Source of the DNA: Panicum virgatum
Taxonomy: Eukaryota; Streptophyta; Magnoliopsida; Poales; Poaceae
Direction of reading: 5' to 3'
Assembly: GCF_016808335.1 (NCBI RefSeq)
Contig: NC_053136.1
Span: 974,531-1,038,530 of the forward strand
DNA: 64,000 bases
Numbering within the stretch: position 1 is the first letter of the stretch; each line of letters opens with the position of its first letter. Of this stretch, positions 46,690 to 58,800 are shown piece by piece. A program made the translations under genes and the position numbers. The notes beneath the pieces are model-generated. The model was not told the DNA's origin. It searched no databases and worked only from the letters and a program-made list of their open reading frames with translations.

Positions 46690-47160
46690 GTGGCGGAGGA
46701 GCGCCGGCGGGGTCGCGCTGCATGCCAGCCCAGGCACGCCGCGCGCGGTGCAAGGCCAAGGCGGGGCGCGCTCCCTGCGGCTCCACTCCGCTCTGCTCTC
46801 CCGGGCCCGGGCGCGCGTGCAAACGCGGCCGTGCTCCCCCGTGCGGTGCGACCGCTCCGATGACTGCATGCACGTACGCGCGCGGCGTAGCTGCAGAAGG
46901 TGAGGAGGGGAATCGAACCCCCTCGCTCTCCTCTCCGTTTTCCCCCATGTCCCGGCCGCCGCCATGCCCCAGGTCGCCCCATGCCCCCTCCCCTGTTCTG
47001 TCCCGAGGAAGAAGAAAATGGCACTTTTACCCAGAACCCCCTCCCTCCTTTCTTTTCTTTAAAGAAACCCCCCTTCTCTAGGTTCTTTTCCAAAGAAGCC
47101 CCCTTCTTTGTTCCTTTTCAAGAAGCAACCCCTCCATTACATAAAAATAGAAGCCCAATT
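46690..47160 (+). repeat. Fragment of a gypsy LTR leader region
   Basis: The order GC-rich leader, GCAGAAG|GTGAGG, GAATCGAACCCC, CCCTGTTCTGTCCC, then a CTTTTxCC(A)n pyrimidine stretch matches that of the Tekay-like LTR at 12000-12230 (GAG|GTGAGC, GAGTCGAACCCC, CCCTGTTTCCC). It is a partial copy of a related LTR, with no clear ends. Confidence 0.55.
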
Positions 47161-47856
47161 TACTCAGCTTGCTGGAGTGGAGACCCATATTTGAGTGAGT
47201 AAAATTTAGAAGTGAACTTTTAAATGGACATTTGCTCACCCAAATTTTGCAGCTCTAACAAACAGTCTCTTCCATCAGCTCGGGAGGAAGCCATGGTGCG
47301 CTCCGCTTCCTCTTGGCGCCCATCTTCTGCCAAAGAGAAACAAAGACATTGGCAGCGCATTGTGTGATATAAAATATCGGCAACCGTCATGATGTGAAAA
47401 AAACCCAAGAAAGTGACGGCTTCGGTATCCATGTCGGACTCGGAGAGAATATCAGACAGCTCAACTTTGTTTCACGATTTAATTAATTTCCTCACGGCAA
47501 CAAATCCGCCCGGTTATTACAAGAAAGAATATTTTTCTAAACGATTTTCTCAGCTTATTTTTTAAGAGTGTACGTTGCTGATGATACACTCGGCTTATTT
47601 TTTATTTAAAAAAAAAACTCCTTGTTTGGAACTTCGCTATTGGAAACAATACTAAAATGTGCCTTCGAGAACAGGTTCCGATCATAGTGTCTACATGCAT
47701 TTTGCAGGCTCTATATTGGTACGTCTAATCGTCTATATACAAACCCGAAAGTTCAAAACGAAATTACAACATATATACAAAGCCGTTTGCACTTGATGAC
47801 ACAAATGCAGAAAAGAAGCAAGATACATGCATGCAGCACAGGCTAGCTGCTTCTTC

Positions 47857-48804
47857 TCATGGCGCGCCCGACTCAAAGTCCCGGCAGGCTCTTGGAGTCT
47901 TGGTGACCCAGACGAGGCTCTCGGTGTAGGGCTTGACGTCGAAGCTGAAGAGATCCTTCCACTCCCGTTCCCTACGACCCTGGTACCTCATGCGGTCCAT
48001 CTCACACAATGTGTTCAGCTCGCGAGTTGCCACGTCGTAGCGGTAGATAGCACCTGCTTGCCACAAGATGATTCCGCTGCTGCAAGGAGGAAGAGCCATC
48101 GGATGGAAAAGACCCGAGACCTGGATGGAGTAGCGCCGCTCCCACGGCGGGTACGTGACCCTTGCCGTCGACGGCGACCGGCAATGTCCAGACGGTCAGC
48201 ATCGTCTCGTCAGTGTTGCTGGCCGTCAGGCACAGCTCCCGGGCCCGGCCACGCAGCACGTCCAGTAGAAAGACATCATCTTGAGCAGGGTCCAACGGAT
48301 CCGGCCGCCCGGTGATGTCGAACTCCTCATCTTCCAAGCTAAGGTGGAGGAGACCCTGCGGAGGCTGCGGCTGCGGCTGCGGCCGCGGCTGCGCATCAAG
48401 CTTCTTCGGCTTGGCGATGCGCCAGAAGATGTACCCGTTGATGCTCAGGCCGGCCGGCCGGTAAAAGATCTACGAGCAGGGTAGGGGGGATCATTCTTAA
48501 TCTTTTTCCAAGGGGGAGGTATGAAGCATCCACCGTGATCATTAACACCTGCAATGGTGAACACCTCCATCCCCATGCTCGTGCGGTCCCTTGATCGGTA
48601 CAAGGCCTGGACGACCTTGTACATGCCGGTGCGTGGATCCAGGCCGAGACCAGTGCAATAGCACGCTCGCCGCCCATCAGCTCGGGAGTAGTATGCGTTA
48701 GTTGATGGGAGTGAGCTGCTCCTCTTCCTCTTGGCGCCCATCGATCTTGTGCTTACCATGGCCGATGCGTTGATGTTGTTGTTGGGCCCCAGTATCCTCT
48801 CCAT
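47857..48804 (-). pseudogene. F-box-associated protein gene, copy 2, lacking the F-box and frameshifted
   Basis: Starts at ATG 48804 (MERILGPN..., then MGAKRKRSSS) and goes within about 26 residues straight to CYCTGLGLDPRTG. The whole F-box and the following segment present in copy 1 are therefore missing. The F-box-associated part continues to a stop at 47857. Two frame breaks are visible: an 8-bp expansion of a CCGG run near 48450-48465 (copy 1 has no such run), and a one-base change near 48150-48160. Because substrate adaptors need the F-box to join the SCF complex, this copy is almost surely not functional. It is divergently oriented to the eL37 gene only about 160 bp away. Confidence 0.78.
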
Positions 48805-48939
48805 CGAGCCAGTGAAAGCCCATACAAGTCGATGAAAAGGCGGCCCGGCCCATTCACCAGCCCCGGGTCCGTCTGCCGCTATAAAGCGCTAGGGTTTTAC
48901 TCCCCTCCTTCCCCACGCCGCCACTCCTCCCAACCCTAG
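48783..48939 (+). promoter_or_regulatory. eL37 promoter motifs (site II and telo-box type)
   Basis: TGGGCC at about 48783 and GGCCCA at 48847-48852 are site II-like motifs. CTAGGGTTT at 48889-48897 and AACCCTAG at 48932-48939 are telo-box motifs. This pair is a known mark of plant ribosomal protein promoters. The region also overlaps the start of F-box copy 2, so it may act in both directions. Confidence 0.7.
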
Positions 48940-48965
48940 CTGAGCGGAGGAGCAACAACGCAGGA

Positions 48966-50865
<1,900 letters not shown>

Positions 50866-51657
50866 GTCTTGATGTTGCCATCAAGAACCGCAGAAGCTAG
50901 AAATTGGAACCTTTTTTGGCTGAGTTGTACAGTCCGAACTATTTAGACTTACTATGGAAGTATTGGTTTGTCGTTCTTTAAATTCAAGTCAGACGAACAT
51001 CTGAATTTGTTGCTCCATGGTTTAATATATCTTTCTTGGTGAGCAGTGCATGCATTACAGAAATTTCAATGTTTTGTGGCGCTAGTGCACAGCTAACCCT
51101 GCAAACAGTTGTGCCTGTGCTCATTAGCTGTCTTTATCAACTGTGAGATCGGTATAGCTAATGTGTTAACTTGAAGTAGTCCTGATGACTAATCATGCTG
51201 ATGGCACGGTCATGGACGCATACGAGGTAATTGCATTTTAGTTAAGAATAAAAGGTTGTATTTGTCAGTATTGAAGATGAAGAGTAGAATGCAGTGTACT
51301 ATTGTTTATGGCATTGTTAGCCTACGAGTATACTACTTTTACAATGCTGTCTCCAAAAATTCCAACTATTTCCAGATAGTTCGGATTTAGTTTGACAGAT
51401 GCAGAGTGTAGTGCCTCTGGCAAAGCCAGTTGAGATCTAATTTTTTAAATGAAGTTATGAAAAAAAATTCCAATGAAATTAATGTGATACAGCTCGGAAC
51501 AACAAAGTCCTCAAGCATTTGACTTAAGTAAAATAGAATAAAATAGAATAAACAACGATAGAAACAAAATAATCAATAATCGTCATTCCTTGCTTCGCGT
51601 CAGGAACCCTCCTTGGCCATGCACCATTTTGAATTTGTAGATCAGTAGATGGGTTCA
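50866..51657. other. Intergenic between eL37 and the KIN/LEA-like gene
   Basis: Holds the 3' untranslated regions of the two converging genes. AT-rich; no supported gene, repeat or terminal repeat was seen. Confidence 0.5.
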
Positions 51658-52074
51658 TCAGTGGCCGCCGGCCACTGTGTCCTTGACGGCGGCGGCCGCG
51701 CCCTCGGCCGTGTGCGCCACCTGACCGGCAGCCTGCACGATCGTTGTGTACGGGGATTACATTTTACACGGCAATGAGATGTACAAGTATGCAGCAGCAT
51801 CTGAATTCCGATATACCTCCTGAACGGCGTCGGCGGCGCGGTGCTGCTGCAGCTGCGCGGTGTCGGCGGCAGCTCCGGCGGCGTCGGCCGTGGCGGCAGT
51901 GGTGGCGCCGGCGGCGTCCTTGACGGACTGCGCGGCGTGCTCCGCCTGGCACTGCGCACACACATACACATGGATCATGGGCATAAGGATTGCTTTGGTA
52001 GGCAGCAAGCAAACGCTCACCTCAGCCTCGGCTTGCGCCTTGCCGGCCTGGAAGGACTGCTCAATGTTCGACAT
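51658..52074 (-). CDS. Small KIN/LEA-like stress protein
   Basis: Exons 52074-52021, 51951-51817 and 51732-51658 join in phase 0 into 87 residues. The start MSNIEQSFQAGKAQAEAE resembles Arabidopsis KIN1/KIN2/COR6.6 and pollen or stress-induced LEA-like proteins (FQAGxAxGxAE). The rest is Ala-rich with Lys/Asp/Gln/His at helix-forming spacing (QSVKDAAGA, VAHTAEGAAAAVKD). It is hydrophilic, lacks Trp, and is likely disordered until bound to membranes. Members are usually induced by ABA, cold or drought. A TATA box is present about 70 bp above the ATG. No oddity seen. Confidence 0.75.
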
Positions 52075-52143
52075 CGCCGATGATCTGCTTGCTCAAGCTT
52101 TCAGAACTACTACTACTTCTCTGAAGGTCGTTGCAGCGCTCGG

Positions 52144-52151
52144 TTTATATA
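52144..52151 (-). promoter_or_regulatory. TATA box of the KIN/LEA-like gene
   Basis: TATATAAA on the minus strand, about 70 bp upstream of the ATG, fits a stress-inducible TATA promoter. Confidence 0.6.
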
Positions 52152-52605
52152 GAGCCGAACAGGAGCTGCAAGTCTCGACAAGTGTCAGGCTAATTTGTTT
52201 TGAGCCACTGCCAATTACTGCAAGCCAAATTTAGAACCTCCAAAAAATAGTAGTAGCACTATTTGTATTTGGAGAGGGCCTGAGCATCATCAGTTTCAGT
52301 TCATCACACAAGTGCCAAAAACAGGCATGCTCCTTTGAGTCTGCTTTCTTTCTTTCTTTTATATGGATATATATGTGATATGTGAATAATAAAAATTGCT
52401 GAGCGTATTATTCACCTGCTTACATTAATAATAATCTCCATGATCTACGGCTAGTTAATCTTCACAGCAGATTTTTTTAGGTTACAGACAGGCTCAAAAC
52501 CCTGCAGCATCAAAATCTAGGTACATGAACAAATCATTAACAGGCACTGAAACTGAAAGAAGCACAGAAGCATGTGCTGCAGCTAAGTAAGCTATGGCGC
52601 GGCGC
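52152..52605. other. Upstream region of the KIN/LEA-like gene and 3' flank of the LRR kinase
   Basis: No gene seen. Contains a short CTTT repeat near 52346-52360. Further promoter elements of the small gene are likely here but cannot be assigned with confidence. Confidence 0.4.
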
Positions 52606-55600
52606 CTAGGCGTAGTCGGAGTCGTCCGGCGTGGTGCTGAACACCGGCCTGTCCTTGTCCACCACCACCGCGGCGGGGGCGGCGTCCTGCTTGCCGTCCT
52701 TGCCGCCGCCGCTCTTGCGGCGCGGCTTGGCCTCGCCGAGCATGGTGATGACGTCGCGCATGGAGGGCCGGTCCCGCGGCGCCCGGGCGGTGCAGAGCAC
52801 GGCGATGCGCAGGACGAGCAGCATCTCCTCCCGGACGTGGGCGCAGCGGCCGCCGACGTGCGCGTCCAGGTGCTCCTCCACCGTGTTGCTCCGGATCTTG
52901 TCCCGCACCCACCCCACGATGTCCTGCCCCTCGCCGAACTCCGCCTCCACCGCGCGCCGCCCCGTGATGAGCTCCATCAGCACCACGCCGTAGCTGTAGA
53001 TGTCGCTCTTCTGATCCACCTTCAGCGTGTACCCGTACTCTGCACAAGCATCAAGCGACTTAGTTGAATTAATTAATTCATTCTCTGCTGAATGGATTCA
53101 TCAAAAGAATTCATTCATCAAGACGATTATTGTCCAAGAATTCAAAACCACCTACCTGGCGCTATGTAGCCGTAGGATCCGGCGACGACGGAGACGGACT
53201 CGTTGGTGCGCGCCAGGGCGCGGGCGAGGCCGAAGTCGGCGATGCGGGCCGCCATGTTGGCGTCGAGGAGGATGTTGTTGGACTTGATGTCGCGGTGGAT
53301 CACCGGCGGGTGGCAGTCGTGGTGGAGGTACGCCAGCCCCTGCGCCACGCCGGCGGCCACGTCGTAGCGCGACACCCAGTCCGCCAGCGCCGCCCGCTTC
53401 TCCGCCGGGCCGTGCAGCGCCTCCCACAGGCTGCCGTTGGGCATGAACTCGTACAGCATCATCGCGTCCGTGTCGTTGTGCAGGTACCCCAGCAGCCGCA
53501 CGATGTTCCGGTGCCGGAGCCGCCCCAGGAGCCCCACCTCCTTGAGCACGTCGGCGGTCAGCTCGCTCGCCGCCGCCGCCGCGTCGCCGGCGTCCACCGG
53601 CGCCGGCCGCCACAGCTTCTTCACGGCTATCACGGCGCGCGCGCGCGGAAGCTCTGCCCTGTACACCACCCCCGTCGCGCCCATGCCCACCACGTTCGCC
53701 TCCTTGACGCACGCCAGAACGTCGGCGCTCGTGAACCCCAGCCGCTGGAACGCCGTCAGCCGCCACGGCCACGCGCCGGACTCCGCGCCGAGGCTCTCGT
53801 CGTCGCAGCACCCGGCGCCGTCCACGTACCACCGCCGGTACGCGTAGCGCCCGCCGAGCAGCGCCGCGAACGCGGCGGCGACGGCGACCATCCCCACGAG
53901 CCACCCCACCGCGATGCGCTTCAGGCGCGCGCTGCCGCGGGGGCGCGCCGCCAGGCCCGTGTCGCGGCTCCAGTAGCACGGTGGGAGCACGCCGCCGCAC
54001 AGCCCGGCGTTGCCGGCGAGCTCGTCGGGGTTGATGGAACGCAGGACGCCGTTCCCGGGCACGGGCCCGGTGAGGTTGTTGTACGCCAGGTTCAGCGTCT
54101 CCAGCGCCGGCGAGCTCCCGAAATTCTCCGGTATGCCGCCGGTCAGGGAGTTGCTCGACAGATCGAGAATGGCCATCGCCGGCATCATGGCGAGCGCCTT
54201 CGGGATCCCGCCGGTGAGCCGATTGTGCCTGAGGTTGATCTTGACCAGCCTCTGGCACGAGGCCAGGCTGGACGGGATCGTGCCGGCGAGCCGGTTGTTG
54301 GACAGATCCAGCGCCGCCAGTGCCGGGCAGTCTTGGAACTCGTCGGGGAGCTGGCCGGAGATGATGTTGTCTGACGCCAGGAAGCTCTGCAAGGTCGGGA
54401 TCGTGAAGAGGCTCGACGGCAGCGAATACTGGAGGTGGTTGCGGGACAAGTCGATGAACGACAGCGACGTCGACGACGCGAGGTCGCCGGGGATCTCTCC
54501 CGTCAAGTCGTTGCCGGCGAGCTCCAGCCGCTGCAGCGACGGCAGCTTGCCGAACCCGAGGGGGATCGCGCCGGTGAGCCGGTTGCTCTGCATGCGCACG
54601 CGCACCAGCGACGCGCACGATGCGAGCCCGGCCGGGATCCCGCCGGTGAAGCCGTTGTTGAACATGATCAGCTTGGCGAGCGCCTTGCCGTCGCAGATCC
54701 CGGCCGGCACGGGGCCGGTGAAGGAGTTCGACGACACGTCCACCCACTGCAGCGGCGAGCTCTTGCCGAGCGACGCCGGAAGCTGCCCCGTTAAGGAGTT
54801 GTTCCACAGCTCGAGCACCTCCAGGCTCAGCATGTCGCCGAGGGTCGCCGGCACGGCGCCGTCGAGGTGGTTGCACATGAGGTTGAGCAGCCGGAGGTGG
54901 CTCAGCTGCGATAGCTCGTCGGGGATCGGGCCCGTCAGCAGGTTGTCGGACAGGTCGAGGAAGACGAGTGTGGAGATGTTGCCGAGCTCCGGCGGAATCT
55001 TGCCTTGGAGGTTGTTCTTGTATAGGTAAAGCGAGGTGAGAGCCGGAAACCTGCCGAGCTCAGCTGGGATGGGCCCGTCGAGGCTGCCGACGGCGAGGTC
55101 GAGGTACTGGAGGTTGGCGAGGTTGCCGAGCTCCGGCGGGATGCCTCCCTCGAGCGCATTGTACCCGATGATCAGGCTCTCGAGCGACTCGAGCTCGCCG
55201 AGCTCCGGCGGGATCTTGCCGGTGATGTTGTTGCCGGAGAGGCCCAGGAACCTGAGCTTGGTGAGGCTCCGGTACGCCGCCGGGATGTCACCACCGAAGA
55301 AGCTGCCCCTCAGGTCGATGGTCTCGAGAGAGGTGGCATTGGCGAGGTCGGCGGGGAGGGCGCCGACGAAGTTGTTGCCGGATGCGTTGACGGTGACGAG
55401 GTCGGCGCAGGAGCCGAGGCCGGCGGGGAACGCGCCCTCGAAGGAATTCTGGCTCACGTCCAACACCTGGAGGTTGGACAGCGCGGCGAGAGACTTGGGC
55501 AGCGCGACGGCGAACGCGTTGGAGGAGAGGTTGAGGACGGTGAGCGACGGCAGCCGGAGCACGTCGTCGGTGACCTTGCCGCTCAGGTTCTTCCCCGAGA

Positions 55601-55844
55601 GGTCGAGGCGGTCGACGAGGCCGGCGGCGTTGCACCCGACGCCGGTCCAGCTGCAATGCGACGACGAGGCCCTGCCGCCATCCTTCCAGTCGGCGAGCGC
55701 GCCCAACGAGTCAACGAAGCCCGCCTTGAGCGCGAGCAGCGCCGCCCGCTCGTCGCCGCCGGCCGCGCCAACGCCGGTGGCCAAGATCAAGGGCAGTACT
55801 GTCACTGCTAGTGCTAGGACCAGCACTGGCGCTCTTGCTTCCAT
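52606..55844 (-). CDS. LRR receptor-like kinase of the PXY/MIK1 group (subfamily XI)
   Basis: Two exons: 55844-53156 and 53039-52606, joined in phase, giving 1040 residues. The order is a signal peptide (about 1-27), LRRNT cap ([13 protein letters not shown], then CSWTGVGC), about 21 plant-type LRRs with LxxLxLSxNxLTGxIPxEL, a second cap ([10 protein letters not shown]), one transmembrane helix ([20 protein letters not shown]), and a Ser/Thr kinase. Kinase motifs are [32 protein letters not shown] (RD type), ADFGLARAL and [20 protein letters not shown]. The intron inside APE after GYIAP is in the usual place for this subfamily. Relatives bind CLE peptides or pollen-tube attractants with SERK co-receptors at the plasma membrane; PXL2/MIK1 is my closest match by eye, and the ligand is unknown. 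Coding DNA is very GC-rich. Complete and apparently functional. Confidence 0.92.
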
Positions 55845-58800
55845 TAGAAAGAATGTTCTAGTACTTTCCTAGAAGCGCTTTTGGTAGCTGAAATCAGTCA
55901 GCTGCTTCTAGCACCTATTCTGGCTGCAGGGGCCTCTGCTGTTTCTAGTGCTGCGCCATGTCAGAGGCACTGTCTGGCTTGCCTAGCTAATTCACTGACA
56001 CCGCATCTGCAGGAGGAGCAGAGGCTGCAGCTAGCTAGAAGATGAAGATGGCAGAAAAGGCTTTATATCATTCTCATTAGAAGATTGGTTAAAGCATGTA
56101 ATAATCTAATGAATCTTCTTGGCATTTCTTAACATGCCACCATGTTGTTTGTTTAGTGCCTGGACACCTCACCCAGTGAACGAATGTGAGCTGGGTTCCG
56201 GAGCTGGAGGATGGAACATGAGAACATGGAACATGGAGGGAATGTGTTTTAAAGTCATGGCTTTTCCAACCTGCTTTTGGGCAATGTGGCATTGTTTAAT
56301 CTTTTACTTTGTGCCTGCCCCCATATGATCAGTGTAGATTAATAGCATGCTTAATTTACATTCTCTGTCACTGCAGACAGTCGATTAGCTGCTCTAGCTT
56401 TCAGGGTCTGATTACTTGTAGTACTAATAATCAGAGACCGACCTGGTGTAAGTAAACTGGGTATTCGTACGGCCTATTCTTTGGGAGCTTCTGCTTATGA
56501 AGCTCTGAAACAGGTCAGCTTCTCCATTTTGTGTAGATGCTGGCCTAACATTTCAACTGATCCTGATCTAGGAATACCAGTAGGACTGTAGGAGCTAGTT
56601 CCTACTCTCTGCGATACACACAGAAGCCATTAGGACAATAACAGGTACTGCGATTTTTAGCAAAACAAGCAGTGTTAATACTATGCCATTTTCCAGTCAG
56701 AGGAACATGATGCTTCCATTGCAGAATAGAGTTAACCCAAAGGGAGACAAGAGGGTATGTTCTTGGTGTTGCCCTGATTCAAGCACCCTAGCTAAGATCT
56801 GGACACATGTCCTTCATAAAAATTAAAGAAAGTTTACCCGTCCTGGGGGATATGTATGTACCGTGGTGCATGTGTTAAGGCTGCCCAAGTTGACCTTGTT
56901 AAAATAAAATTTATGCTAATCATTCCTGTGACAGTGGGCAGTAGCAGCTGCTGTTACTTCTGTTCTCTGACAAGAGGATTGCTGGTACATTGCTGGGCAC
57001 ATGCCCCCAGTAGAATGTCACCACAACTGCATCTATGGAAGGCAACATAGGTACTAGAAGCGTAATTAAATGGGTTAATTAGAAAGCAGAGTTGACACAT
57101 TTAGAAGGCTGCAGCACTCAGGGAAAGAACCACAAGTGATTAGTAAAATTGGCCTGCAAGGCTGCCATATGCACTTGTTCATATCTGATCATTTCGTCAC
57201 AACAGTAGCATGATCATTACACAGGGAAAGAAACATTAGAACATAGAGCAGACAGGGAAGTTCTTTGAAATAAGAAAAGAGGGAACTGGCATCCCGAGAA
57301 TTGAACTGTTGAAGCTTCCTTCTGCCATCCGAGTAATTAATTAAGTGTGACCAGTTGATCGTAATGGAAAACACAATTAGTGAAAAGAGGTCTAGTGGTA
57401 CAAACACTGAGCAAGGCAAAAGTGCAAGCAAACATTTCGCACATGAACAGAAGAACACCCACAACCAAGTAATTGCGGTCTATCAAGTATCAAGCTGATT
57501 TCATGGTCTTTGTTTTACCAACTGGCACTACGGATGGTATCAACTAGCTATCCGCTAGCTTTCTATACTGTAAACTCTAGACTCTAGTATAGGACTGAAG
57601 CCCTAGCTGATACTCTACAAAATCTGTCAGTCTTGTGCTTTCAGAGGCTCAGAGCCATGAGTACAGGCATATAGGCCCTAGGATGCCACCCCTACGAGAA
57701 TACTGAAATATTTGTAATGTTATAGGCCATTTGGAAGCTAATAGACACTGATTCAGCCTTTTAATTAGTAACTAGCAATTAACTTGTAAATGGTGCCAAT
57801 TTACTAATGGTGATCAGAAGCGAATAACCTATTGAAGGTTAGACAAACAGGAAGCAAAAGAATGTTGATCGCCAGGAAATGCCGAAATGGGGGGAAAAGG
57901 ACACAATGCTCTTGTTTAATAGCATCATTCTGGAGTTTGAATGCCTTGCATAGCTAGGTCTTTTATATTTGCTATTCTTAAAAGAAAGAAAGAAAGAAAC
58001 AGAAACAAAAATAAGGTAGCTAGGCTTAACCTCAGTACCTTTATGCACCATGCATTTTGTAATGTCGAATTCTGAACGATAAATCTGATTGTTGCACCTT
58101 GGAGGAATGCTGAGTTCATGACAATTTAGCACACCATTGGACAACCGAGGAGGCACTGAAGTGATACTATCGCTTTACAATACATTGAAGGGATCTGAAC
58201 TTGTGTTTCTACTCCACTTTGATGTATGTGGCACAAATCATCATCAGAATGCCAGTATCCAAAGTAATGTGCCACAACGCACCAAAACGTCTAGAAACAC
58301 ATCTTGATCAAAACGGCTGAATTAATACAAAGCCTAGCTAGGGAGTAGGGAACAAAAACCAAAGCAGTTTATAGGGTCTCATGCATATGCTCTAATCAAC
58401 TTTTGAGCTAGCTATGCAGACTTTGATGTGCAGCGAGCTAGAGGGTGCAGGCTAACGTACTCAAGATGGAGAGATGATCAGGTCATGCAATGGCGTGCTG
58501 TGCTATTTAAGCAACTGTTGGCTCCAACCAAACTTAATCATGCAGACATGAGTGTGGTGTGTTGAGGAAACAAAAGATCCCTCAAAGTTGGTTATGCTAG
58601 CCTGTAGTGACATTCTCTCATCATTAGGTAGCCAGCCTTCTTTGCTTGTAATATCCATGCGGCACTCAATCATTTTGCACCGGCTTCTTGCGAAATCTTT
58701 CAGTTAGTAAGTTTCATGCATTTATCGAGTTGTCAATTTGTCATGTCGTCTACTAATGTAAGTTTCCAGTTTTCCACTGGGTATAGCTAGTTGATTAGAT

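Larger units (their letters stand above)
45139..47255. mobile_element. Composite insertion with TAA target duplication (Harbinger-like host with nested elements)
   Basis: TAA lies at 45136-45138 and 47256-47258. The element starts GAGCAGCTCCAGCAG and ends TTTTGCAGCTC, short imperfect inverted ends. It interrupts the F-box gene. Inside are an RTE-type LINE fragment, a Ds-like hAT element and an LTR fragment. The host family is inferred from the 3-bp duplication only. Confidence 0.55.
40875..47323 (-). pseudogene. F-box-associated protein gene, copy 1, broken by two insertions
   Basis: Pieces in order: 47323-47259 (start MGAKRKRS), 45135-44865 (F-box, EILAWLPVRSLLRCKSVCKAW, then FSYCDGLVFAP and VFNPATKEVLRLP) and 41631-40875 (F-box-associated domain: CYCSGLGLD, KYKVVQAFYRSRD, YMFWRIAKPE, then LTASNSDETMLTIWTLPV and the C-terminus). 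The protein type is an SCF ubiquitin ligase substrate adaptor. Dropping the solo LTR and one AGGTG restores the frame exactly at TTCYCSG. The upstream insertion (45139-47255) does not restore frame perfectly; one base is out. A further one-base frame change lies after VFT near 41520, and another near 41150. It is most likely inactive. Confidence 0.82.

Noticed and set aside
53130..55872. Long ORFs on the plus strand opposite the LRR kinase
   Set aside because: Mirror frames of a GC-rich, LRR-encoding sequence; no domain likeness and no splice support.
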